A DNA stretch of 49,714 nucleotides from Caulobacter sp. SLTY (GTDB taxonomy: Bacteria; Pseudomonadota; Alphaproteobacteria; Caulobacterales; Caulobacteraceae): NCBI RefSeq assembly GCF_009905535.1, contig NZ_JAAALA010000032.1:1-49714 (forward strand), given 5' to 3'. This document shows, one piece after another, positions 17,576-24,783 of this stretch (the stretch's first letter is position 1; each line of letters starts with the position of its first letter). The position numbers and the translations under genes are program-made. The notes under the pieces were generated by a model. That model saw only the letters and a list, made by a program, of their open reading frames with translations. It ran no database searches and was not told where the DNA came from.

Positions 17576-18219
17576 GCCCCGAAAAGATCGCGCTGCTCAC
17601 CGGTTGGTTCCGGTTCGGCGCCTCGGCGGCTCAGCAGGAAGAGGGCGTTCTCGGCGCGCCAGTTCTCGATTCCCCGGCCCGGATCGATGGGCCGCGCCGC
17701 CTGGCCGCGCACCAGGGCGGCGGCGTGATCGACCCGAAGGTCCAGGTCGTCGGTCAGGGCGGCGAAGTCGGCCAGGCTGCAGAGATGGATGTTGGGCGTC
17801 GACCACCAGGGCTCGGGCAGGGCGCGGGTCTCGGGCATCCGGCCTCGGGTCAGCAGGCTCCAGCGCACCCGCCAGTGGCCGAAGTTGGGGAAGCTGACGA
17901 TGGCCTGGTCGGCGATGCGCAACAGCTCGCTCAGCACATGGCGCGGGTTGCGGGTGGCCTGCAGGGTCTGGCTGAGCACGGCGTAGTCGAAGGCCTTGGT
18001 CGGGAAGTGGTCGAGGTCGCGGTCGGCGTCCCCCTGCACCACGGCCAGCCCCCGCGCCAGGCAGGCGGAGACGTTCTGGGCCTCCAACTCCACCCCGCGC
18101 CCATCGACGGATTTTTCGCGGCTCAGCAGTTCGAGCAACTCGCCCTCGCCGCAGCCGACATCGAGCACCCGCGTTCCGGGGCGGACGAGGCGGAGGATCT
18201 CGCGGAAGTCTTCCCTCAC
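17572..18219 (-). CDS. metW: Methionine biosynthesis protein MetW
   Basis: A 215-residue class I SAM-binding methyltransferase-like protein. The nucleotide site is [15 protein letters not shown], followed by [29 protein letters not shown], which is characteristic of MetW, and [14 protein letters not shown]. MetW works with MetX to give homoserine acyltransferase activity in many proteobacteria. It starts with GTG 18219, overlapping the metX stop as GTGA, so the two are surely translated together. Confidence 0.94.
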   Translation of the reverse strand: MREDFREILRLVRPGTRVLDVGCGEGELLELLSREKSVDGRGVELEAQNVSACLARGLAVVQGDADRDLDHFPTKAFDYAVLSQTLQATRNPRHVLSELLRIADQAIVSFPNFGHWRVRWSLLTRGRMPETRALPEPWWSTPNIHLCSLADFAALTDDLDLRVDHAAALVRGQAARPIDPGRGIENWRAENALFLLSRRGAEPEPTGEQRDLFGA

Positions 18220-19355
18220 CGCCCGGTCCTCACCGAATCCAGAAATCCTCGCAGCGCCGAATCCATCACCGGCTCGTCGAGCAGGAAGGCGTCGTGCCCC
18301 TTGTCGCTCTCGATCTCCAGGAAGCTCGCCCGCGCCCCGGCGGCGTTCAGCGCCCGGACGATGTGGCGGCTTTCCGGGGTCGGGTACAGCCAGTCGGAGG
18401 TGAAGCTGAGCACGCAGAACTTCACGTTCCGCGCCGGCCGGAAGGCTTCGGCCAGCACCCCGCCGTGCGGCGCCGCCAGGTCGAAATAGTCCATGGCCCG
18501 GGTGATGTAGAGATAGCTGTTGGCGTCGAACCGGTTGACGAACGCCCCGCCCTGGTGGCGCAGATAGCTCTCCACCTGGAAGTCGGCGTCGAAGCCCCAG
18601 CTCAAGCCGTCGTTCTGCAGCTCTCGGCCAAACTTGCGCTGCAACGCCGCCTCGGACAGGTAGGTGATGTGCGCCGCCATCCGGGCCACGGCCAGGCCCT
18701 TCTCAGGCCGCACTCCGTCCCTGGCGTAGGCCCCTCCGCGCCAGTCGGGGTCGGCCATCACCGCCTGGCGGCCGACCTCGTGCAGGGCGATGTTCTGGGC
18801 CGAATGGCGGGCGGCGCTGGCGACGCAGACGCAGGCCCCGATCCGCTCGGGATAGTCAGCCGCCCATTGCAGCACCTGCATCCCGCCCATCGAGCCGCCG
18901 ACCACCGCCGCCAGCTTCGAAATCCCCATCGCCTCGACCAGCATGGCCTGGGCCCGCACCATGTCGCCGATGGTGATCACCGGGAATGTCAGGCCGTAAG
19001 GGGCGCCGGTGGCCGGGTCGATGGAGCCGGGACCGGTCGAGCCCATGCAGCCGCCGACCACGTTGGAGCAGAGGATGAACCAGTCGGCCGGGTCCAGCGG
19101 CCGGCCCGGCCCGACCAGCCGGGTCCACCAGCCTTCCTTGCCGCTGACCGGATGAGTCCCAGCCACGTGCTGGTCCAGGGTCAGGGCGTGACAAATCAGG
19201 ACGGCATTGGATTTGTCGGCGTTGAGCGTGCCCCAGCTGCGCCAGGCGATCTCGACATTGGCCAGCTGACCGCCCGAATCCAGGCGCAGCGGCGCCGCCG
19301 GGCCGAAGGCCCAGGTCCCGCCGTCCTCGGCCGTGATCGCGCCTCCGGAATCCAT
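18216..19355 (-). CDS. metX: Homoserine O-acyltransferase MetX
   Basis: A 379-residue alpha/beta-hydrolase-fold acyltransferase for the first committed step of methionine synthesis. The nucleophile is Ser155 in GGSMGGMQ; the acid Asp lies in SFTSDWLYP and the catalytic His in [13 protein letters not shown]. Other family blocks are [23 protein letters not shown] and [17 protein letters not shown] 19355 is chosen for its match to the family N-terminus and a GGGAG ribosome site; the frame is open upstream through the divergent gene but that part is not MetX-like. The acyl donor (acetyl or succinyl) cannot be decided here. Confidence 0.95.
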   Translation of the reverse strand: MDSGGAITAEDGGTWAFGPAAPLRLDSGGQLANVEIAWRSWGTLNADKSNAVLICHALTLDQHVAGTHPVSGKEGWWTRLVGPGRPLDPADWFILCSNVVGGCMGSTGPGSIDPATGAPYGLTFPVITIGDMVRAQAMLVEAMGISKLAAVVGGSMGGMQVLQWAADYPERIGACVCVASAARHSAQNIALHEVGRQAVMADPDWRGGAYARDGVRPEKGLAVARMAAHITYLSEAALQRKFGRELQNDGLSWGFDADFQVESYLRHQGGAFVNRFDANSYLYITRAMDYFDLAAPHGGVLAEAFRPARNVKFCVLSFTSDWLYPTPESRHIVRALNAAGARASFLEIESDKGHDAFLLDEPVMDSALRGFLDSVRTGR

Positions 19356-19361
19356 CGGCTC

Positions 19362-19390
19362 CCAAGACCGCCGGGAATGGGGATTGTCAA
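19362..19390 (-). promoter_or_regulatory. Possible metX promoter
   Basis: On the minus strand TTGACA (19390-19385) is followed after 17 bases by TCTTGG, only a few bases before metX. The -35 matches the consensus, the -10 is poor. The 66 bases between the divergent metX and SixA-like genes are too short to hold a SAM riboswitch and none is seen. Confidence 0.3.
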
Positions 19391-19421
19391 CGCCCAAGGA
19401 GCGGGCGAGTAGAAGGGCGTC

Positions 19422-19931
19422 ATGGACCGGCTGATCCTCTTTCGCCACGGCAAGGCCGAGCGCACCGCGCCGGGCGGCGACATTGCACGCCGGCTGACCG
19501 ACCGCGGCCGCCGCGACGCCGAGATTATGGGCGGCGTCCTGGCCACCCAGGGGCTGGTCCCGGACCTGGCCCTGGTCAGCAGCGCCGCCCGCACCCAGGA
19601 AACCTGGGAAGCCGCTTCGCCGGCCTTCCCCGGCGCCAGGTTGCTGGTCCGCCGAGACCTCTACCTCGCCGACGAGGCAGTGATCGTCGACCTGGCCGAA
19701 ACCCTGGGCAGGAGCGCAGGCACGGTGATGATCGTCGGCCACAATCCGGGTCTCCACATGCTGACCCTCGGCCTGTTGCGCCAAGGCGGAGCCGGGGCGG
19801 CGGTGATGGCCCGCGCCCAGGACAAGTTCGCCACCTCCAGCGTTTCCGCCTTCACCTTCGATGCGGCGGGCCGCCCGACCTACGACGGGCTGTTCCACGC
19901 CAGCGACCATGGCGGCGGGGCGAGCGAATGA
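19422..19931 (+). CDS. SixA-like histidine phosphatase
   Basis: A 169-residue member of the histidine phosphatase superfamily. The RHG motif ([10 protein letters not shown]) places the phospho-histidine at His9, with the second catalytic His in [12 protein letters not shown] and the Arg in [11 protein letters not shown]. The short length and KAE after RHG match SixA, which removes phosphate from histidine phosphotransfer domains; small-molecule or other protein substrates are also possible. Its stop overlaps the next start by four bases (ATGA), forming a two-gene unit with the DUF952 gene. Confidence 0.87.
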   Translation: MDRLILFRHGKAERTAPGGDIARRLTDRGRRDAEIMGGVLATQGLVPDLALVSSAARTQETWEAASPAFPGARLLVRRDLYLADEAVIVDLAETLGRSAGTVMIVGHNPGLHMLTLGLLRQGGAGAAVMARAQDKFATSSVSAFTFDAAGRPTYDGLFHASDHGGGASE

Positions 19932-20269
19932 GCCGGATCTACAAACTGGTCCCCCGGTGGGAGTGGACGGCGGCCAAGGCGGCCGGGGTGTTCCTGGGCT
20001 CGCCGGTCGATGTGACGGACGGGTTTATCCACTTCTCGACGGCCGCCCAGGCGGGCGAGACCGCGCGGAAGTATTTCGCCGGGCTGGACGACATCCTGGT
20101 GGTGGCTTTCGAAGCCGACGACCTGGGTCCCGGGCTGAAGTGGGAGCCATCGCGCGGGGGCGATCTGTTTCCGCACCTGTACGGGCCGCTGGATCCAAAA
20201 CTGGCGCTCGAGGAACGCGCCGCGCCGCTGGGCAAGGATGGCCACATCCAGCTCGGCGATCTGGCGTGA
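19928..20269 (+). CDS. DUF952 family protein
   Basis: A 113-residue complete DUF952 protein, function unknown. Typical pieces are [10 protein letters not shown] at the N-terminus, [29 protein letters not shown] and FPHLYGPL. The fold of this family has been compared with ADP-ribosyltransferase-like or glutathione-related proteins, but no activity is assigned. It is coupled to the SixA-like gene by an ATGA overlap. Confidence 0.88.
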   Translation: MSRIYKLVPRWEWTAAKAAGVFLGSPVDVTDGFIHFSTAAQAGETARKYFAGLDDILVVAFEADDLGPGLKWEPSRGGDLFPHLYGPLDPKLALEERAAPLGKDGHIQLGDLA

Positions 20270-20294
20270 GCATTCGGACTAGGCCTCTTGACGC

Positions 20295-20404
20295 CCCCCT
20301 CCCTGAGGGAGGGGGTAGGGGGAGGGTCTACGCTGCCGACACCGTAAACCCTCTCCCTCCCACCGCGTCGCGGCGGGCCCCGCCCTCTCCCTCGTGGGAG
20401 AGGG
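20295..20404. repeat. Intergenic double-hairpin repeat element
   Basis: Two perfect 9-bp stem-loops frame this element: CCCCCTCCC/GGGAGGGGG with a TGA loop at 20295-20315, and CCCTCTCCC/GGGAGAGGG with a TCGT loop at 20383-20404. Between them lie a GGGGGAGGGT stretch, its near-complement ACCCTCTCCCTCCC, and a CCGCGTCGCGG palindrome. Such CCCTCTCCC-type dispersed intergenic repeats are familiar in Caulobacterales genomes. It lies between the DUF952 gene and pyrD, and may act as transcript terminator or mRNA stabiliser. Confidence 0.72.
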
Positions 20405-20465
20405 GCCAGGAAGAGCCTGCCGCCAAAGGGCATGCGATGGCGCGTTACGTGGGGGGGAGGCTCAG

Positions 20466-21503
20466 GTGATCGCCCACGACATCGCCGCCCGCGCCCTCCA
20501 CCTCCTCGATCCGGAGGACGCCCACGCCGCCACCATCCAGGCGCTGAAGCTCGGCCTTGGCCCCATTGCCGTCCGCCGCGATCCCCTCCTGGCCACCACC
20601 CTGGCCGGCCTCGCCCTGCCCAGCCCCATCGGCCTGGCCGCCGGGTTCGACAAGAACGCCGAGGTTCCGGACGCCATGCTCCGCGCCGGCTTCGGTTTCG
20701 TCGAATGCGGCACGGTCACACCCCTGGCCCAGCCCGGCAACCCGCGCCCGCGCCTGTTCCGCCTGACCGCCGACCGGGCGGTCATCAACCGCATGGGCTT
20801 TAACAACCAGGGGCTGGAGCCCTTCGCCGCCCGTCTCAAGCGTCGCCCTCGGCGCGGGATCGTCGGCGCCAACATCGGGGCCAACAAGGAGGCGACCGAC
20901 CGGATCGGCGACTATGTCACAGGCCTCACCCGCCTCTGGGGCCTGGCCGACTATTTCACCGTCAACATCTCCTCGCCCAACACCCCCGGCCTGCGCGCAC
21001 TTCAGACCGCCGACGCCCTGGCCGAGCTGCTGGGCCGCCTGGCCGAGGCTCGCGCCGCCCTTTCCGGCGCCGCCCCAATCTTCCTGAAGGTTGCACCCGA
21101 CCTGGCCGACGGCGAGGTGGAGGCGATCGTGGCGGCCTGCGCCACCCATGGCCTGGCCGGCATCGTGGTCTCCAACACCACAATCGAGCGCGATGGCCTC
21201 ACCGACCCACGGGGATCGGAAGCCGGCGGACTGTCCGGCGCCCCGCTGATGGCGCGCTCCACCGCCGTCCTGTCCCGCTTCCACGCCGCCAACGACCGGG
21301 GCCTGGTGCTGATCGGCGTCGGCGGCATCACCAGCGGGGCGGACGCCTACGCCAAGATCCGCGCCGGGGCCTCGGCCGTGCAACTCTACTCCGCCCTGGT
21401 CTACGATGGCCCTGGCCTGGTGACCCACATCCGCTGCGACCTCGCCGCCCGTCTGAAGGCGGATGGCTTCCGTTCCGTCGCGGACGCCGTGGGCGCCGGC
21501 TAG
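20466..21503 (+). CDS. pyrD: Quinone-dependent dihydroorotate dehydrogenase PyrD
   Basis: A 345-residue class 2 enzyme that oxidises dihydroorotate to orotate in pyrimidine synthesis, passing electrons to quinone at the membrane. The N-terminal amphipathic helix region (RALHLLDPEDAHAATIQAL) is typical of class 2. FMN and substrate blocks are GLAAGFDKNAEV, FGFVECGTVTP, PRLFRL, NRMGFNNQG, the active-site serine region VNISSPNTPGLR, and GVGGITSGADAYAKIRAGASAVQLYSAL. GTG 20466 with GGGAGG ahead is preferred; the frame is open upstream only into the repeat element. Confidence 0.95.
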   Translation: MIAHDIAARALHLLDPEDAHAATIQALKLGLGPIAVRRDPLLATTLAGLALPSPIGLAAGFDKNAEVPDAMLRAGFGFVECGTVTPLAQPGNPRPRLFRLTADRAVINRMGFNNQGLEPFAARLKRRPRRGIVGANIGANKEATDRIGDYVTGLTRLWGLADYFTVNISSPNTPGLRALQTADALAELLGRLAEARAALSGAAPIFLKVAPDLADGEVEAIVAACATHGLAGIVVSNTTIERDGLTDPRGSEAGGLSGAPLMARSTAVLSRFHAANDRGLVLIGVGGITSGADAYAKIRAGASAVQLYSALVYDGPGLVTHIRCDLAARLKADGFRSVADAVGAG

Positions 21504-21561
21504 ACTCGCGCGTCACGCGACCGCGTTGCCCCCGGCGCGGCCCTGACCTACACCTGATTCC

Positions 21562-23031
21562 ATGGCCGAGGCCGCCCCGCCGCCGGAGACCGCTCCCCGC
21601 ACCCGCCGATGGCTCTGGCCCGGCGGCCTATCGGCGCGCCTGCTGGTTCTGACCAGCCTGTTCGTCACCCTGGCGGCCCTCTTCGTCCTGCCCGCCGCCC
21701 TGGCCAGCTTTGAGGAGCAGTGGCTGCTCGACCGCATCCGCGCCGCCGAGGTGGTGGTGCTGGCCACCGATGCCGCGCCGGACGGAATCACCCCCCAGAT
21801 CGCTGGTCAGATGCTCGACGGCGCCGGGGTCCAGTCGGTGGCCATCGAGACCGAGGAGATGCGCCGCCTGGTGCTGGCCGCCCCCCGCGACCTGGAGGTC
21901 TCCTACACCGTCCACCTGCGCGAGCAGAACCCGCTGTCCTGGTTCGCCGCCCCCTTCCAGACCCTGTTCGGGCCCAAGGGCCGGATGGTCCGGGTCACCG
22001 CCGAGCCGCGGCTGATTCGCGGCAGCCAGCTGGTCGATGTGGTCGTGCCGGACGATCCGCTGCGCGCGGAGCTGATCAGCTATCTGTGGCAGGCGCTGTT
22101 CGTCACTGTGTTCGCGGCCATCGTGGTCGGGGGGGCGGTCTATCTGTCGCTGAACGCCTTCCTGGTGCGGCCGATGCAGCGGATCACCCGCTCCATCGAA
22201 CGCTTCCGCGCCGACCCGGAGGACCCCGGCGCCCGGGTCGAGACCAGCGGCCGCCGCGACGAGATCGGCCGCGCCGAGGCCGAGCTCGACCGGATGCAGC
22301 AGGAATTGCTGGCGGCCCTCAACAGCCGCGCCCGGCTGGCGGCCCTGGGCGAGGCTGTGGCCAAGATCAACCACGACCTGCGCAACATGCTGACCAGCGC
22401 CCAGATCGCCTCGGACCGCCTGGCCGCCATCGGCGACCCCAAGGTGGCCCAGGCCTTGCCCCGCCTGGAGCGGGCGCTGGACCGGGCGGTGACCCTGGCC
22501 ACCAACGTCCTGGCCTATGGGCGAACCAACGAGACGGCCCCGGACCTCAAGCCCGTGCCCCTCAAGGCCGCCCTCGAGGCCGCCGCCGAGGATGCGGCGC
22601 TGGAGAAGGACAGCGTCGAGCTGAAGATCGAGGCGCCGGCGCGAGCCACCCTCCTGGCCGATCCCGACCAGCTGCACCGCATCCTGATGAACCTGATGCG
22701 CAACGCCCGCCAGGCGATGGCCGGCATGGCGCGGGAGGAAAGGGGCCGGATCACGGTCTCGCTCGTGCGGGAGCCCGAGGCGAGCGTGCTTCGCCTGGCC
22801 GACAACGGGCCCGGGCTGCCAGAACGGGCGCTGGCGCACCTGTTCCAGCCGTTCGCCGGCTCCGCGCGCCATGGCGGGACGGGGCTGGGGCTGGCGATCT
22901 CGCGAGAACTGGCGGTGGCGCACGGCGGAGATCTGACGCTGGCCAGCAGCGGTCCGGAGGGCACGGTGTTCGAACTGCGGTTGCCGGCGCCGGTGGACGC
23001 GAGGTCGCGCAAGCCGAAAGACAGCGACTAA
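21562..23031 (+). CDS. Membrane sensor histidine kinase, orphan
   Basis: A 489-residue two-component sensor. Two membrane helices (about residues 24-48 and 175-200) flank a periplasmic sensor of about 125 residues; a HAMP linker follows (VRPMQRITRSIERF). The dimerisation helix holds the phospho-acceptor His in KINHDLRNMLTSAQ, and the ATPase domain has N-box NLMRNARQAM, G1 DNGPGLP and G2 GTGLGLAISREL. The signal sensed is unknown. No response regulator gene is adjacent, and nothing suggests that it is the missing PhoR. It ends convergently with selO, sharing a four-base stop overlap. Confidence 0.9.
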   Translation: MAEAAPPPETAPRTRRWLWPGGLSARLLVLTSLFVTLAALFVLPAALASFEEQWLLDRIRAAEVVVLATDAAPDGITPQIAGQMLDGAGVQSVAIETEEMRRLVLAAPRDLEVSYTVHLREQNPLSWFAAPFQTLFGPKGRMVRVTAEPRLIRGSQLVDVVVPDDPLRAELISYLWQALFVTVFAAIVVGGAVYLSLNAFLVRPMQRITRSIERFRADPEDPGARVETSGRRDEIGRAEAELDRMQQELLAALNSRARLAALGEAVAKINHDLRNMLTSAQIASDRLAAIGDPKVAQALPRLERALDRAVTLATNVLAYGRTNETAPDLKPVPLKAALEAAAEDAALEKDSVELKIEAPARATLLADPDQLHRILMNLMRNARQAMAGMAREERGRITVSLVREPEASVLRLADNGPGLPERALAHLFQPFAGSARHGGTGLGLAISRELAVAHGGDLTLASSGPEGTVFELRLPAPVDARSRKPKDSD

Positions 23032-24473
23032 CCGGCGCGTTGCCCAAAGTCAGCGGCCAGCCCCCAAGCGACCCGCGCCGCCTCGATCTTCTCCAGCTTG
23101 GCGTATAGCGGCCCCCAGTCGTCGGCTTCGGTGATCGGCGTCCACAGCGCCTCGACCTCGTCGATCAGCATCTCCACCGGCTCGGCCGCCGCGAACATCG
23201 GGTGCGCCAGCCGCTCCGGCCGATCCATCTCGAAACCGCTGAGCAGTCGCCGGAACGCCACGAACGCCTCGGCCTCGTAGAGCGCCGCCCGAGGCCCGGC
23301 CATGGCCCGGGCCTCGGACGCCTCGCCCCCGAACCAGTCGAAGAAGAACGGCTCCCAGCGCTGGGCCTCGGCCCCCTCGGCGATGGCCTTGAAGGCGGCG
23401 TTGACCAGGTCGAGGTCCGCGTCGGCATCGCGGCTCTTCACCCCCAACCGGGCGAGCATCGCCGCCCGCAGCTCATCCCGATAGGCCGGCGCGAATCCGT
23501 TCAAGGCCCCGATCAGGGCGTCGCTCTCCGCCACCAGGGTCAGGCAACCGGCCAGCTGTTGCAGGTTCCAGAAGGCCGCCTCCGGCTGGCGGCCGAAGCT
23601 GTAGAGGCCGGTTTCATCGAAATAGGCCGCCGTGAAGTTGGGATCGTTCCTCGGCAGGAACCGCCAAGGGCCGTAGTCGAAGCTCTCGCCGGTCACCACC
23701 ATGTTGTCGGTGTTCAGCACCCCGTGCACGAAGCCCGCCGTCATCCAGCGCGCCGCTAGGCGGGCGGTCCGGGCCACGGTCTCGGTGAGCATGGCCACCG
23801 GCCGGTCGGGCGCGTCAGCGAGATGCGGGAAGTAGCTGTCGATCACGTGGTCAACCAGCAGCCCGACGTTGTCGGCCCGCTCGAAATAGGCCTGCCGCTG
23901 AAAGGTCCCGAAGCGGATGTGGCTGTGCGACAGCCGGGTGAGCACCGCCGAACGGGTGGGGCTGGGCTCATCGCCGCGCTCCAGGGCCTCGCCGGTCTCG
24001 ACCAGGGAGAAGGCGCGGCTGGTCGGGACCCCCAGGGCCTCCAGCATGGCGGCCGCCAGCACCTCCCGCACCCCGCCCTTGAGGGTCAGCCGACCGTCGC
24101 CCCGCCGGGACCATGGCGTCTGGCCGCTGCCCTTGCTGGCCAGGTCGAGCAGGCGATCGGTCCCCGCCTCGCGCTGCTGGGCGAACAGGAAGCCTCGTCC
24201 GTCGCCCAACTCGGGATTGTAGGTGCGGAACTGATGGCCGTGATAGCGCATGGCCAGGGGGCCGGGCTGGTTGTCCGGCAACGGCTGAAAGCGGCCGAAA
24301 TGGGCCAGCCATTCGGCATCGGTCAGGGTATCGAGCCCGACCGTGGCGGCGGCCCGGTCGTGGCGCCATCGCAGGGTCGTCTGTGGAAACGCCGCCGGCG
24401 CAACCGGGTCGCCAAACTCCGGCCCCAGGGTCATGAAGCGCGGATCGGGGCGATAGGCGGCGGAGACGGGCAT
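23028..24473 (-). CDS. selO: Protein adenylyltransferase SelO (YdiU)
   Basis: A 481-residue SelO pseudokinase, which transfers AMP to Ser/Thr/Tyr of target proteins and is linked to redox stress. Family hallmarks are MRYHGHQFRTYNPELGDGRG, LDLASKGSGQTPWSRRGDGRLTLKG broken into shorter motifs here as KGSGQTPWSR and GDGRLTLKGGVREVL, and the metal/ATP site HGVLNTDNMVVTGESFDYGP. ATG 24473 gives the normal family length; the frame continues upstream to 24605 without similarity. No C-terminal Cys or selenocysteine is present. Confidence 0.93.
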   Translation of the reverse strand: MPVSAAYRPDPRFMTLGPEFGDPVAPAAFPQTTLRWRHDRAAATVGLDTLTDAEWLAHFGRFQPLPDNQPGPLAMRYHGHQFRTYNPELGDGRGFLFAQQREAGTDRLLDLASKGSGQTPWSRRGDGRLTLKGGVREVLAAAMLEALGVPTSRAFSLVETGEALERGDEPSPTRSAVLTRLSHSHIRFGTFQRQAYFERADNVGLLVDHVIDSYFPHLADAPDRPVAMLTETVARTARLAARWMTAGFVHGVLNTDNMVVTGESFDYGPWRFLPRNDPNFTAAYFDETGLYSFGRQPEAAFWNLQQLAGCLTLVAESDALIGALNGFAPAYRDELRAAMLARLGVKSRDADADLDLVNAAFKAIAEGAEAQRWEPFFFDWFGGEASEARAMAGPRAALYEAEAFVAFRRLLSGFEMDRPERLAHPMFAAAEPVEMLIDEVEALWTPITEADDWGPLYAKLEKIEAARVAWGLAADFGQRAG

Positions 24474-24783
24474 GATGCTTCGATGGGCGGCAAACCGGCC
24501 CGGCGCAAGCGTGGACTCGTCGGTCAGGCCCCGCGGCGCCCAATAATTCGGCGGTTTTGAATCCCGCGTCAGAATAACGCGGTTTTTTGACGCCGGTGCT
24601 GTCACATAGCCGACACGAGGCCGCCGTTTTCCCCTGTGTTACAAGGGATTAATCTTGCTCCTGCCTGTTCACTCACCCTAGGTGATCGCCGTCAAGTTGA
24701 TAGGGCTTCCTCGGTCCCGTCGGCCTCCCCAAACACCCGTGCGGCTGACACCCGCGCGCAAAAACCTAGACCCAGGACAGGAC
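24474..24783. other. Divergent intergenic region selO / receptor gene
   Basis: These 310 bases hold the upstream regions of both divergent genes. It is somewhat richer in A and T than its surroundings (for example a run of six T at about 24584-24589). I see no further gene, no clear Fur-type palindrome, riboswitch or hairpin, and no promoter that I could defend. Confidence 0.5.

Noticed and set aside
19356..19421. Possible SAM riboswitch before metX
   Set aside because: Only 66 bases to the divergent gene and no pseudoknot-like or conserved riboswitch pattern seen.
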